From Symbiodinium microadriaticum (taxonomy: Eukaryota > Sar > Dinophyceae > Suessiales > Symbiodiniaceae), in NCBI GenBank assembly GCA_001939145.1, contig LSRX01000596.1, forward strand, positions 274,899-338,898: a DNA stretch of 64,000 nt. The letters are read 5' to 3'. Each line of letters opens with the position of its first letter. Position 1 is the stretch's first letter. Of this stretch, positions 1 through 11,539 are shown piece by piece. A program made the translations under genes and the position numbers. The notes under the pieces were generated by a model. The model did not search any database. It saw only the letters and a list, made by a program, of their open reading frames with translations, and was not told the DNA's origin.

Positions 1-218
1 TGCAAAATTCCACTATACAATCTGGACAGTGAGAGCAACCTAGATATGAGATCAATCCTCAATCCACTCAAATCACACAACTCACTCTTTATGCGACCAG
101 GCAGTTGTCCAGTCTGGCTTGGGCCAGTCTTGAGTCTTGAGCCAATGCCATTCGGCATCGTTGCATCCATTGATGCATCTTGAACATTGTATGCTCAGTT
201 AGACCATGTCATTTAACA

Positions 219-232
219 GAGAGAGAGAGAGG

Positions 233-266
<34 letters not shown>

Positions 267-295
267 CACAGAGACAGAGAAAGAGAGAGAGACGG
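219..295. repeat. GA-rich simple repeat
   Basis: An imperfect (GA)n tract with a few C interruptions. It gives arginine/glutamate strings on one strand and serine/leucine strings on the other, so the short ORFs across it are not genes. Confidence 0.9.
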
Positions 296-322
296 AGAAA
301 AAACAAATGCTGCATGTTGTGT

Positions 323-817
323 TCAGTCCAGAAGCTCCGCTGGCACTTCCCGCCTGTCCGGGAGTTCCTCCTGGTTCGGGAGTTCCTCAGCCTCTGCAAG
401 TCCATCAAGCGCATCTGGAGCAGCCCGTTCATCAGGCTGCTCCACTTGCACTGGCATGGCTGCAGCTATAGTCGATTCCTCCTCCTCTTCCTCGTGCAAG
501 ACGGGAAGGGGCGCTGATGCCGTTCGGTCTGCGGTAGGCTGCGCGAATGCAGCCTCAGGACTTTCCGAAGGCTGCGGCTCCTCCGGCACTGCCTCCTCCG
601 CCTCCTCGGGCACGGGCGCTGCGGCTTCAACCGGTGTGGCCTCGGACTCGGCCTCATCAAGAGGAACTTCGGGCGAGGACGGTTCGGGCACGTCCGGCGC
701 ATCCGCGTCGGGCCCTTCGGCCGGATCAGACTCCGTCCCGGCCACTCCACGGGAGATGCCACCACGAGCCCGAAGGGCCGAGCTCAGGGACTTGCGCGCG
801 GGCCGGGCATAGCCCAT
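323..817 (-). CDS. Acidic Pro/Glu/Ala-rich protein segment, unknown function
   Basis: An open frame of 164 codons starts at an ATG (817) and runs to a stop at 323. The first 25 residues are basic (M-G-Y-A-R-P-A-R-K...). The rest is a low-complexity acidic chain rich in E, P, A and S, with an EEEEEE run about two thirds along. Such composition suits a disordered linker or scaffold region. No domain is recognised. Codon composition and strand agree with the other genes of the window. It may be a first exon, since the ATG is preceded by no obvious coding sequence, or part of a larger gene with the exon at 0.98-1.26 kb. The antisense serine/alanine-rich ORF on the plus strand is treated as its shadow. 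Confidence 0.4.
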   Translation of the reverse strand: MGYARPARKSLSSALRARGGISRGVAGTESDPAEGPDADAPDVPEPSSPEVPLDEAESEATPVEAAAPVPEEAEEAVPEEPQPSESPEAAFAQPTADRTASAPLPVLHEEEEEESTIAAAMPVQVEQPDERAAPDALDGLAEAEELPNQEELPDRREVPAELLD

Positions 818-979
818 GGAACCTGATGCCGGAAACCAATGCTAGCAGCTAGCACTCAGCTTCTTCCAAATGTGCAATTTTTTTACAATTTGTTCAGCCT
901 CTTCTGCTTCAAGCGGTTTATCGGCCAACAAGCGCCAAGATACCGGCCGACTGGTCAGTGCCCTTGCCACGGGGAGATG

Positions 980-1260
980 TCAGCAACTCCCCGTCCATCT
1001 CTTTCGGGACCTATGCTGCGCCGAGCAAGACACACAGGCCGGCTTGCCCAACAAACATGCCAAACCGGATTCAACACGCTTGGGCACCTCGGCATCGCCA
1101 CTGCTTGCCAGGGTGTTGTGCCGAATTCTGTCAATTGCTCCCTGGATGGCTTTGGGCGCAAGCGCATTGAGATTGAGCCAGTCCAGCGTGCTTTTCTCTG
1201 GCACTGGTTCATTATCCTCGCAGCGCAGAAGCCGTGAACCGTTATCTAGCGGCGTCACAC
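980..1260 (-). CDS. Probable coding exon, unknown protein
   Basis: A minus-strand open frame encodes a mixed, soluble-looking segment that includes DNEPVPEKSTLDWLNLNALA and then PKAIQGAIDRIRHNTLASSG. The amino-acid balance (charged and hydrophobic residues alternating, no low complexity) looks like protein, whereas the overlapping frames are Arg/Ser/Cys-rich as in shadows. No family is recognised. It lies upstream of the acidic ORF on the same strand and could belong to the same gene. Confidence 0.35.
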
Positions 1261-2476
1261 TCCTATCCGATGAAACGCTCATGTCCTCGATGTCAGTGGG
1301 TGCAGTCGGAGGCCTGATTGTAATTCCACCACGAGACCTACCAGCAGGGACTGCGAAAGCCCGGCAGCAGCGGCTGACAGGAAGGCTAAACTACTCGCAT
1401 GATGTCGCGTTCCAACGGCATTGCACGGTATTGAGATCTGGTTGGTCACAGCAATCTGGACCTCCCTAGCTCGACTCACAAGATTGTCTCGAACAACTGC
1501 ACCAATGGACCCGTGAGAAAGAACCACACCCGCGGAAAGCCTCATGGCATCTCGCAGGGAGTTCTCATGACCACCCACTGATTTTCGTGGCGGGCGGCCG
1601 CGCCCAAGCCACGACATGGCAAGTACTTGCTGACGAGTGAAACGACTCTGCTGAGAAATCTCGAATGTATCTTAAGATCCATGACCCATCGTGGAAGTGG
1701 AGTTGGTTGGCTGAATGTGGTCGCCGGTAAGATGGCACGGCTGGGAGGATGCAGAAATGTAGAATGTTCTATGCCGAAGCAGGACACCTCCGAGGATTCC
1801 TGAGCAGCCTGTGCTGCTCCACAGGTGTTCTTGACTGAAAAGGCAGGTGGGACAAAAAGCCTGACCGACTGCCTGCGCGTGCTTTGACAACCGAACCTGT
1901 CCTGAATCCTCCGCAGCTCAAAGGCAGCTTGTCTCTGCGCTTGTCTCTGCGGTGCACCCTTCCGCCTGTGGAAGAAGAGACTGCGGCCACAGATGCGGCC
2001 TGCAACAAAACATTCACCCACCGCTCCGGCACGCATCAACTTTACCTGTTGCACACGCCCTACTGGTAGAAGGTGTTCGCTGCATCTTCTGAGCCATGCC
2101 ATCCGGTCATTGGGCCAAAGCCAAATCCATCCAATCAAGACTTTCAACCCTTTGCACCCGGAGCTCTGACCTAATGTCTTGCCTCCCACTGAGCTAGGAC
2201 CCGCATTGTACAGTCGGAAAGAACAGTTGAGTTCGGCGGAGTAGCTTCATGTGGCTAACTAAACATTGATGTGTGGCTTTTCGGAAGGACAGCCATACTC
2301 CAGCTTGAAGGCAGTTGTTGACTCCGAGGTAGAAGACTATCCGGGAAGCAAGTTTGCAGTCTTTCACAGGCTCCAACCTCTGACCTAATGTTTCGCCGGC
2401 TTTTGGTACGATTTCGTCAGCATTGGATGCTCATTTTGGGAACGCGGTGGATGGTAGTTACACAGTGCTGAAGTGG

Positions 2477-2964
2477 CTAAGCCTGCACAGCCGGTTTCAC
2501 GGTGCGTGATTTGCCGATCACGGAGCCCGTCTTCCGAGGGCGTAGCGGGACATGGCCGGTCTTCGCAAAGTCCTCCTCCATCTGCTTGACTAGGTGAGGC
2601 AAGTATCCGGCACACACACTGAACGCCTCGGGCACTGCAGGCACCACGCGGTTGCTTGGAAGCTGAGACCACGGCGTCGCTGATAGCCTTGGTGCAAGCT
2701 GATCTACTAACCGACCCTTTGTCACTCAGCAGACCGTCAGCCATTGTCAACAGAACATGTCAATGTCGACAAGGCGCCATTTCCGTTGTCAATATGAATG
2801 CCACCGCCACCGGGAAGCTCAAAGCTGAACCCGCCCGCAGGATTCTCTTTGATCGTCCCGCTGCTACCAAACCTTATGCGACCGATCAGGCAGTCAGGGG
2901 ATGAACGGTTTGAGCGCCTGGGATGACTTCCAGGAGCCTTAAGACGCGCACACGCCGTCCTCAC
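2477..2964 (-). CDS. Two adjoining probable exons, unknown protein
   Basis: Two minus-strand frames lie next to each other. The upstream one (about 2740-2900) contains IRFGSSGTIKENPAGGFSFE followed by a Gly-rich stretch. The downstream one (2477-2650) contains PEAFSVCAGYLPHLVKQMEE and ends in a basic tail, KTGSVIGKSRTVKPAVQA, before a stop. Together they read like the C-terminal part of one protein with an intron near 2.70 kb. I do not recognise the family. Confidence 0.35.
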
Positions 2965-3851
2965 CGTAGTAGGGAGAGTTCATGAAGGTACCAATGGTCG
3001 GATTCCTCAAACGGCTGTGACAATCACCAGCCATTCGCATTTCCGGCCAGTTCTAGCACACCTGCGTGAAACCTCACACACAAGAACAACTGGGGAGACG
3101 GCTTGAAGAACTCATCCACCCGCCTGCCTGCACGGCGGGGTCCATTACAGTTTCTTTGCCCCGGCCCCGGCCACCGTACTGCGGCACTGGTCACAATTCA
3201 TCATTCATCTACTAGAATCTAAAACTACTGGTAACTATAGTAGCTGATTGCAAAACCGTCGCGCAAGCAGCTGCCGCGAGTCGGCCCCTGCACACTGCTG
3301 CGAGCTGCAATTTGCAAAATACTAAGGTACTTTACCGTACTTAACGAACACCTCAACGGCGCACTTACATATCTTTGCTTGTAGCAGACGACTGCTATAT
3401 AACCATCCAAAAACATCTGTACGGACTCAGGAAAACACAAACTCAAGCTATGCAAACACAAGCATACGTCGTCCAGTAGACCTTTCCCCGAAAAGAACTT
3501 TCACGACTCCACGACAATCAAAACAGAATCGAAACCGATCCAAAGGCAAGCTCCCTCGCAAACCGAAGCTTCCAGTGATACCTGGTGTTGCTGCGTCTTG
3601 CACCATGCTTGTCGCTTGCGGCGTGCCCGGGGATCCAGTTCGGATTCGGTGGCTGTGGATTGGTGGACATGTTCTGTCTGAAAAGGTTCGAAACTAAGAT
3701 GCACGGGCAGCATAAGAATCGTGACAATCGATGCTCAGCAAGTCTCCTGCACAAGCACGCGGAATGAGATGTTCTTCGATCGGCAAACCCTCTGGCCTGG
3801 ATCTTTGCCGTCTTCGCCTTCAGCGTCCTAGGCTTAAGTCGGAAGGCCAGG
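2965..3851. other. No gene recognised
   Basis: Short open frames on both strands only; none shows conserved motifs or protein-like composition. It is probably intergenic sequence or the downstream flank of the RlmN gene. Confidence 0.4.
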
Positions 3852-4930
3852 CTAAGCCGGCAAAGCAGAACGGTCTGACACCCTTAGAATCCTTAGAATC
3901 GAGCGCCTGCTGTATTTTGCGCTCGTAAGTGCTGCAAGCCCGGCAACGGTAGCCAGCTGGCCGCAAGCTGAGGCTTTGGATTCTCCACGGGTTTGTCGAA
4001 CTGAGCAGTACAGACCATTCTGCCAAAGCGAGCGCTGAAAGCTGCGGACAGTGTCCAGAGTCGGCGCCCTGAGCTGGGCAGTCTGCACGTCCATTGCGGC
4101 ACCACGCGCTACCAGTCCATGAATGTCGTTGTAGGGGATCAAATTCACGAGCAGTTCTTCCCTTTCAAAGGGGGACAATAGTTCCGAAAGTGCTTTGGCA
4201 TGGCCTTGATCGGTGTTGACCTCGTCCAGCAGCACGACTTCACAAATCAGTTGTCTGAACCTCTCCGGACGTAGCAGCAAGCACTTCAAGAAGGCATCTC
4301 GCAGATCAGCCAGCGGATACTTGCTGCTTGGCACCAGTTTACGGCGCAAGACGTCCGTTGCTGCATGCACCGACCACGCCAACTTGCACGGCAGCTCAGA
4401 GAGACTCAGAATCTGGGCCGGAGAAGGTGCAACCGTTGATACTGTGATGTACCAACGCGACATGTGAAAGCTGGTGTTGTCAGTGAGTAGCTCGAGCGCT
4501 CTAGACACTGAATCCAAGTTGTTGGCAGGCTCGCCCATGCCCATGAACACAAGATTTCGTACTTTCGGCCAGTCGAGAGCCCGGGCCTGACGCTGGGCCA
4601 GCCAAACTTGTGCGAGGATTTCGTGTGTAGTTAGATTGCGGACCTCGCCAAGCTTACCTGTTGCACAGAAAACGCACGCCTGCTTGCAGCCTACCTGGCT
4701 CGAGACACAGAGACTGGAATGCTTGGCCATCCGTATGAGGACGCACTCAACTGACAGATCATCTTCAAGGCGAAGGAGCATTTTACAGGTGCTGTCGCTG
4801 CTCTCCGTGCTCTCCACATGGGGCGCTGCCACGGGCTCCATGGTCAAGGCAAGCTCAGCGAGCATCCGCTGCAAGCGCTTCGACGAGCCTTCCGGCTTGA
4901 AAGGGTCACGTCCCTCGCGCACGGCCTTGC
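3852..4930 (-). CDS. rlmN-like: RlmN-family radical SAM RNA methyltransferase (C-terminal main exon)
   Basis: RlmN uses S-adenosylmethionine and a [4Fe-4S] cluster to methylate C2 of adenosine 2503 in 23S rRNA (and A37 of some tRNAs). The frame holds the family's signatures in order: the cluster motif CKQACVFC (CxxxCxxC), then GMGEP, then LAWSVHAATDVLRRKLVP (bacterial SLHAxxdxLRxxlvP), then DEVNTDQGHAKAL, VNLIPYND, and near the end ACGQL with the second catalytic cysteine (Cys355 of the E. coli enzyme). It ends at TAG (3854-3852). The open frame extends upstream to 4982 but has no convincing start: the exon probably begins at an AG|G acceptor near 4930, and the N-terminal helical domain must lie in upstream exons. 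Bacterial-type enzyme in a nuclear gene: an organellar ribosome target is likely but is inference, because no targeting peptide is visible. Confidence 0.9.
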
Positions 4931-5249
4931 AGGCTCTGTCCATGCGGACACAAACACGAATGACGTGCATGCGCACGTGCAATCACATGCACATACGTGC
5001 ACACACATACCGTAAGTTGACGCCCTGGTAACGGGGACCTTCGTCTGGGGGTTTCGGGTCTGTGTGCATCTACATACACACGAACACATGCACTCTCACA
5101 CACACACAGGGTGTATCTAGGCATACATATACCACGCCTCTGTGCCCGCTGGCGTGCGTGCGCGTGACATGTCCTTGCCCTTTTTGGCTGTATGAAAGTT
5201 GTACAGTATAATTCGTAGATGCCTATCTTATATCACTATGCATGCGTGT

Positions 5250-5405
5250 GCGCACACACGCTTCATTACACGTGCAGGCAGAGGGGACCTCCCATGTCCG
5301 GCTCGCCAGAAGTGGCTCCGCATCCTTCCGGGCCAGGGAGGTCTTGCCCAGGAGGATGGCCAGCTGGCGTCCTTCGGAGTCAGGACACGAAACCATGAAC
5401 GTCAA
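5250..5405 (-). CDS. Possible upstream exon
   Basis: The minus-strand frame contains RQLAILLGKTSLARKDAEPL followed by LASRTWEVP, a protein-like segment. It lies about 300 bp upstream of the RlmN exon on the same strand. It could be an N-terminal exon of that gene or the last exon of a neighbour; I cannot decide from sequence. Confidence 0.3.
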
Positions 5406-7182
5406 CAGGGGGCGATGCTGCCACTACGGCCATTCTAGGAATTTCAGGGAAGTCACACTATGGGCCGTGCTTTACAGCTTGCGCGCAAAAAAGTGACAGC
5501 TTTATCCCCGCTCCAAACTCCAGAACTGGTGCTCGTCGGCACTCATGTGGTCCAAGCTCCGGACATCTACTACCGAATGCTCGAAGCTCCAACCTTTTGC
5601 TCGACTGTGGCGAACGTTGAACGCTCTACTTACAGGGTCCTGGAATTGTGAGCAACGGTGTTCGCAACAGCGGCTGCGCGTAGCCACTTGGTTCCAGCGC
5701 AAGGCTGCTTTCCAAGCCGAATGCGCACAGCTGCAGGCAAACCAAGCCGCCCCGGCGCCATGCGTTCATTGCTGTATCCCCATGTCCGTGCCGGAATAGT
5801 GCTTTCAGCGTCTGCAGTGGCACAAGGATCAAGTTACAACGTCTGAAAACATGGAGCACAACCAACAAAGACCGTACTGCAACATGTCATGCGCATACAC
5901 AGTTTTTTGATGAAACATCCTGTACTCTCGGATCTCAAACACCAACTTTGCCCCTGGATTCCGTCGGCGTGCTACCATCCAATTCGCTCATCTCAATCTG
6001 GCTTGATCTGAACCCAATTAGGGGAATTGTGACATGCCATGTTCCGGCCTGTGGCCCCCAAGCTTCGAAACCGTCAGTGTAATTTAGAACGCCGCCTGGA
6101 CCCACGAGACGACTACCAGCCCACGCCAAACGATACACTACCCTGCCGACTAGGACTATAGGAGCCTCGAGTCCTCTTGTAGTAGCCGCTAGTAGCAGTG
6201 ACCTAATAGGCCGAAGACCCCCGCAATGGGACACAGCCTCGCCGCTGACAATGATACCCTTGACTCAGGCGGGGGCCCAAGGGCCCTTGGCCGGAACCGT
6301 AGGCTGAGGCCTCAGAGCGTGCCGTTCTGCGCACTTCAGCCGTAGAAAATCCAAACCCTACCTGCCGTTGTCCAGTCTCGTGCTTTGGAGAGCTTTCGTC
6401 TACCCGCGCCCCACGTTCAGTTCAGGAGGTGTTGCAGGCACCCTTGCTCGAGGCTGTGTGTTCTGTCCAAGCTCTGACGGATCTGAGGCGCGGCTTTCTG
6501 CGCAAGCATAGCCAGCGAGATGGCTTTTAGTACTTGCAGAAGCAGAAGCTGAGGGCCGAAGCTTCTTGCAAACAGCAGTGGGCCTGGCAAGGGCTTGGGC
6601 TGGGGCTTGGGCTTGGGGCAGCGTCTATGAGAAAGGCGATGCTAGTGACATCCTGCACAAGCCGCTCGGCATGGATGCTCATAAGGACTGCATCCGCAAC
6701 TGGGCCCCGAGCACATTTGCCGCATGCCTTGCCTTTGGCTTCGGTTTCGGCTTTGCCTTTGGTTTCTCCGTTCGAACCCAGTCCAAGTACAGCTGTCGAT
6801 CCTCAGGCAGCGCATCACATAATGCCGTGCAAGGTGAGACGGCTGGCAGCCTTGCGACTCCAAATCACTGAGCAGCGGTCGTACGATCTTCGCTCGATCT
6901 CATCATTCAGCACTTCGTAAGCCGAGGAGGCCTACAGTCTGGCTCCCATATCACCACAGATAGCCCTTTGTCGACCACAATACTGGCGGCACACCCGGCA
7001 ACCCCCCTTCAGCCCAGCACAGGTAATGGATATCGTGCTGCCGCCGAGCTAGTCATGGGGATCGATCATTTCATGAGTCCCGGGATTCCCCAGAGGCCGA
7101 AGGTCGGTTTGCCAAGCGAGTCGATTCGTTTCATCGTCCACTGGCGCGTAGACAAAACACTTCCAGCACTGCGCCTCTACCC
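5406..7182. other. No gene firmly recognised
   Basis: Short frames only. Around 6530-6850 a start-less minus-strand frame is rich in Lys/Ala/Thr/Glu (a KGKAETEAKGKA-like run) and could be a disordered coding segment, but support is thin. The upstream part (4.95-5.2 kb) is a CA/TG-rich tract. Confidence 0.35.
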
Positions 7183-7365
7183 TTATACCCGAGTTCTAGT
7201 CATCACGGTGACAAACACGGCTCGTTCTCTTGCCATTGGCTTGAGACTGGAAAAGAAAGGTACTTGCATTGCTGAGCTGGCTGCCAGTTTGAATGCGTCT
7301 TCTGCAAGGGCTGACAAGCTCTGGCTCTGCCTTACGACGACTGCATGGGCTTTCGCGGCGCGCAA
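7183..7365 (-). CDS. Possible coding exon, unknown protein
   Basis: The minus-strand frame includes QSLSALAEDAFKLAASSAMQ followed by VPFFSSLKPMARERAVFVTV. Composition is protein-like and amphipathic; no family recognised. Confidence 0.25.
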   Translation of the reverse strand: MRAAKAHAVVVRQSQSLSALAEDAFKLAASSAMQVPFFSSLKPMARERAVFVTVMTRTRV

Positions 7366-9304
7366 CCGCCAGACTTTGCTGGCCGTGTACTGAACAAACG
7401 CTCGGCCATGGGCTCGTCTTCGCTCTGCGCTTGCGCATTGATCTTGTCCGGATGCACCTTTTGTGACATTGGCCGCGATGACTTGTGCGCGGCTTGCTTA
7501 CCACATCGCGATGGCATTTACGGCCCGGGCTCTGAGTGAGATGGCCCGATAAGCCTGGCCTCATTAGGAGAGATCGCACGCGTGCAGAAGAGTATGCTGT
7601 CGCGACTTGCTGGCCGAACTACCGTCTCTGAAACTGTGTGCATCTGAGTCGTCAGCGAATCTCAAGGGCCGAAGAACTGGGAGCCACCCCGAGAACCTCG
7701 TAGAGGTTCTTGGCCAGCTCCAGCTGCCTCAAGGCTGCGTGGAAGCCGAGACAATGAATCTACAAGGAGTCTACAGAGGACGGCGGTAGCCCGAAGAGGA
7801 CGGGGGACTCAGCCAAGCTGGGGTCCTGATGATGAACTCAACGATCTCCTCGCCCGCGGTGGCCTCACTGGCCCCGGACATGATTTCTAGGATTCCAGGA
7901 GGAGCCACTGCTGCAACGGACAAACACGACGTCGATTTCAATCCCAAGGGATGGGGCATCATCCAGGCTCCACCTTCGGCTTGGTATTTCATCCATCGCC
8001 CTGGGCCGAGCCCGCAGGCAAGCCCACTTCAACGATGACTGCAGTGACAAGAGGTCTGGGTCGCGAGCGTTTTCTGCGGGGGCCTTGCTGTGCCTCATGG
8101 CTGGCTGCAGCAGCAGCAGGAGCAACGAGCCACTACCAAAGCCAGAATCGGCAGCCGGCTGCTGGCATCTTCCGAGTCTTTTCCTTTCTGGCTCTCGTGA
8201 AACCGGAACTTGCCGACTTTGGCCTGGCGCAGACAAGTACGAGCACCTCCGCGTTGGACCAAGCCGAAAGGCCCTGGCGTGATGGATCGCAGCACAGCCG
8301 CAGCGCCTGCAAAGCATCCTCAGGCCAGGATCCATGGGCCGACGTCGGCTACTTCGGCTGTGGTCAAGCCAAGCCAAGCACTCTTGGTTCATGAGGTGCT
8401 CAGACAGGACGAAGATCTGACCTCGTAGGCACCATCTGTGCCTTCGGCCCCCCTTGACAAAGAATCACTTCTGGGCGGAGAGCAGGGGCATCTCTGACAC
8501 TTGCCTGACAGGCTCCGCTGATCGGTGCGATACGGTGCGATCTCATACGAGCAATTATAGGGCCTCGTTTGTTGCAGAACGCGTCGTAGCAGAACTCCTT
8601 GCCATTCCAGTTGCTACAAGCATGGGCACAGCCGTTGGACGTGCAAGGAACAACGGCTCATCGACTGATTGGGACTCTCCTCCTCGTCCTGGTCTGTAAT
8701 GGCAGCTGCTGTCCGTGCCTGCACCCACCTGGATAGATTGAAGGCAGCATGTCGCAACACAAGACATCAATCCAGCCGGCAGGACCGTCCGACTACCGTG
8801 GTCAAGATTTCTTCGTCACCACCCTGAACATGCTTGCATTGCTTTTGGCTTCTGGCACATCGCAGGTCTGGGCAGTGCCTTCTTCGCAGCAATGTCTCTT
8901 CCTGCAGCCACACTGAAGCCAGTCAATGCACTGCAAATACCTGCGCATTGCCAGCATGTTGATCCGAGCGTCCCCAATCCACATTCCGGATGTTCTTGAA
9001 GTTGGAGATGACAGCGTCCTCCTGCAGGCCGCACCGAGCCGTCTCGAGCTTTTCCTACTCTCGCCACAACTCTGCCAGCCGCACATCCGTGATTGCAGAC
9101 TTGAGTGTATCTCATGGTCTAGTTCGTTCAGCAAATGCATGCTCGGCTCTCACGGCAGAGCACACCGCTGCGTAGACTTTGATGTGGGCTCCAGCACCCT
9201 TCCCGGTCAGATCTTCTCGCTGCTTTCTAGGTCTCATCGTTTTACAAGCCCATGCCCAACCCTTCCTGCCCCATCCTTCTCTGTTTCTCACTATGTTGTA
9301 CAGA
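7366..9304. other. No gene firmly recognised
   Basis: The region holds many short overlapping frames. Weakly protein-like minus-strand pieces occur at 7.82-7.95 kb (EATAGEEIVEFIIRTP) and 8.95-9.05 kb (ETARCGLQEDAVISNFKNIR). They could be isolated exons, but nothing ties them to a family. Confidence 0.3.
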
Positions 9305-9510
9305 TCAGTCATCGCTGCCAGTCACCTGAAAGTGCATCCCTGTGTCGGATTCTAGCAGGGTTTTTGTTCCAACCAGCTGCTGTCTGCTTCGTGCAGTGTG
9401 GAACAACATGGCGGCGACCTCCTCGTCATAGAATAAGCGAATGTGACCCACTATGTCGCCACCTTTTTTGATCACATCAGGCGAACAACATCGATTTAGG
9501 TGTGCTGCGG
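9305..9510 (-). CDS. Probable coding exon, unknown protein
   Basis: The minus-strand frame contains GGDIVGHIRLFYDEEVAAML followed by FHTARSRQQLVGTKTLLESD and ends at a stop within GSDD. The mix of charged and hydrophobic residues looks like a folded domain. No family recognised. Confidence 0.35.
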
Positions 9511-9550
9511 CTGCAAGTGCCACTGGATCGCAAACTGCCCTACAAAGCAT

Positions 9551-11539
9551 TGCTTGCAGCCCAGCTGCTGGCAGAGGCTAGCTCTGCCTGCAGCCAGTGG
9601 CCTTCAGGTTCCAGCACGCCCATCCTCAAAAAGAACATTCACGGGTCCAGGCTAGCGGCTAACCCTCAAAATCGAAAGCCGAGTCGTCGGCACAGTCGCT
9701 CCCGAAGCGTGGGGGCCTTATCTGACCGTAGACGAGCCGCAGGGCTGGGAAATTCCAGCAAAAGCATCTGAGCACTGGGCCCATGAAGACTAGCAAGCCA
9801 TCAGATCTGCGTCCGATTCGGTACTCTGAGGGCTTGGCCTCTGCGCAGCCAAGCATTGCTGACTATCATACGTACAAAGGAACTGCACCGGTGATCTCAT
9901 GCGTATGACACTTGACGTCAGCATTAGCCTCGGGGCGGCTTAGCAACGGTCACTTGCGTAACTCACAGGCATACTCATGGTTTTCTTCCGACCACAGCCA
10001 TTACATGCTGTTACCTTTACGAAACGTTACGGTCATGTGACCTGGGAACTGACTGAACCTGTCACACTGTAGACTCTAGACTTACTTCCGCATCCAGCCA
10101 GATCCGTGCAGGTCTGAGACTGAAGCACCGTAGAGCCACCGACCGACTAGGCGATGATCCTGACACTGTCATTGACGCACACGACATGGCTGCAAGGTTG
10201 CTCGGTCAAGGACCTCGTAACTCCAGAGGATTGTCATACCACGCAGGCAGCGACTTGTGCTTATTCCGCTGCTGTTCTTCTTTCATGTGCTTGACATTTG
10301 TGTGTTTTGGACGCGCCATGTACGATTATGTACATGATGATGAATATTGGTATTATTGACTTGCTGATAAATAGAGTTCTACGAGAGTTGCGGTCCTTTT
10401 TCGACTCACACACTCGCAAGGCAGGCATGGCTCACAGCGTCCGAGATTTAGTCTTGGGGTCCTTAGGTGACTTAGGTGTGACCATTTTGGACTGCGTTTA
10501 CCTAGCTTCTGCCGTGCAAGCCGTCCTGCCATGACCGAGACGCCGGGTCCTCCTTGCCCTTGGCTCCCGGGTTTCCTCCGGGAAGCGGGGCCTCGGTTTC
10601 ATCGATTGCCCCCCCGATTTCTCACTTACTGAATCTTACACCGTTTGGTAAGCCGACTGCGAAAACTCGAGACACGACTCGAAGCTGAATCCTCATGTCG
10701 CGCAATCTGGTGCCACGAGACCGCTCAACCGATCACAGCAACACAACTTTGGATCCCACGTGGTGGAAGGTGGGAGAGACCGAACATGTGCCTGGCACTT
10801 CCTGGAGAAGCTGACCTTTCACTGATCTCGGAGATCCGGTTTACCACACCTCAACTACTAGTCACTAGCCTAGCATGTTCAGCATGCTTTGAGGATGAGA
10901 GTGGCACACGACCATGGCGGTCCGGCTCTTGGGCATCTTGCCACTCCAGGCCTTGGCAAAGTGGCAAAGAAAAGCCAAACCCCCGAGAAAACACCGATGT
11001 CTCTGCATGGTCTCTCGAGTCAGCTGGCTGTACTCGACTCGCGTTGCTGCAGCGGCCGGGAGCGGCTCCCACCTCTACCACGACCGTCGATGCAAAGAGC
11101 CAGCAAGACAGTCTCAACCCGGCACCTGGCAACGACGGCCTCCGCAAATGTCTGTGGCACTGCTGCCTGGAGTGCCTGAAGTCTCAAACACCACAGACTC
11201 GCTCACTGTATTCGGGCATCGGGTCAGTGACGCCCTGCAGCTGCAAGCAGTCCTGACGCCGAGGCATACATGGGGTGCCACAGATAGCTTGTGCCCAGGA
11301 TGCATTCGGGGCGGTTGTTGTTCCGAAGCTTTCAGCCCAACATGAGATCGCTCTTTTCCTGCACTAGCAACAACCCCTCCAAAGCTGACCTGTGCACGAA
11401 GAGGCCTGCAAACAAATGCACATGTGCATGTCAGTAGCGTATCCTGACATCTCCTGCTTTGCCTCTGTGCTGTCTGAGAGTCCTGTTGCTGTACACTGTA
11501 CAAGTTACAAGTGTTCAGGACGTCTGACCTGTCAGCTCG
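9551..11539. other. No gene recognised
   Basis: Only short frames without motifs. No tRNA, rRNA or repeat structure noticed. It is probably intronic or intergenic. Confidence 0.4.
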
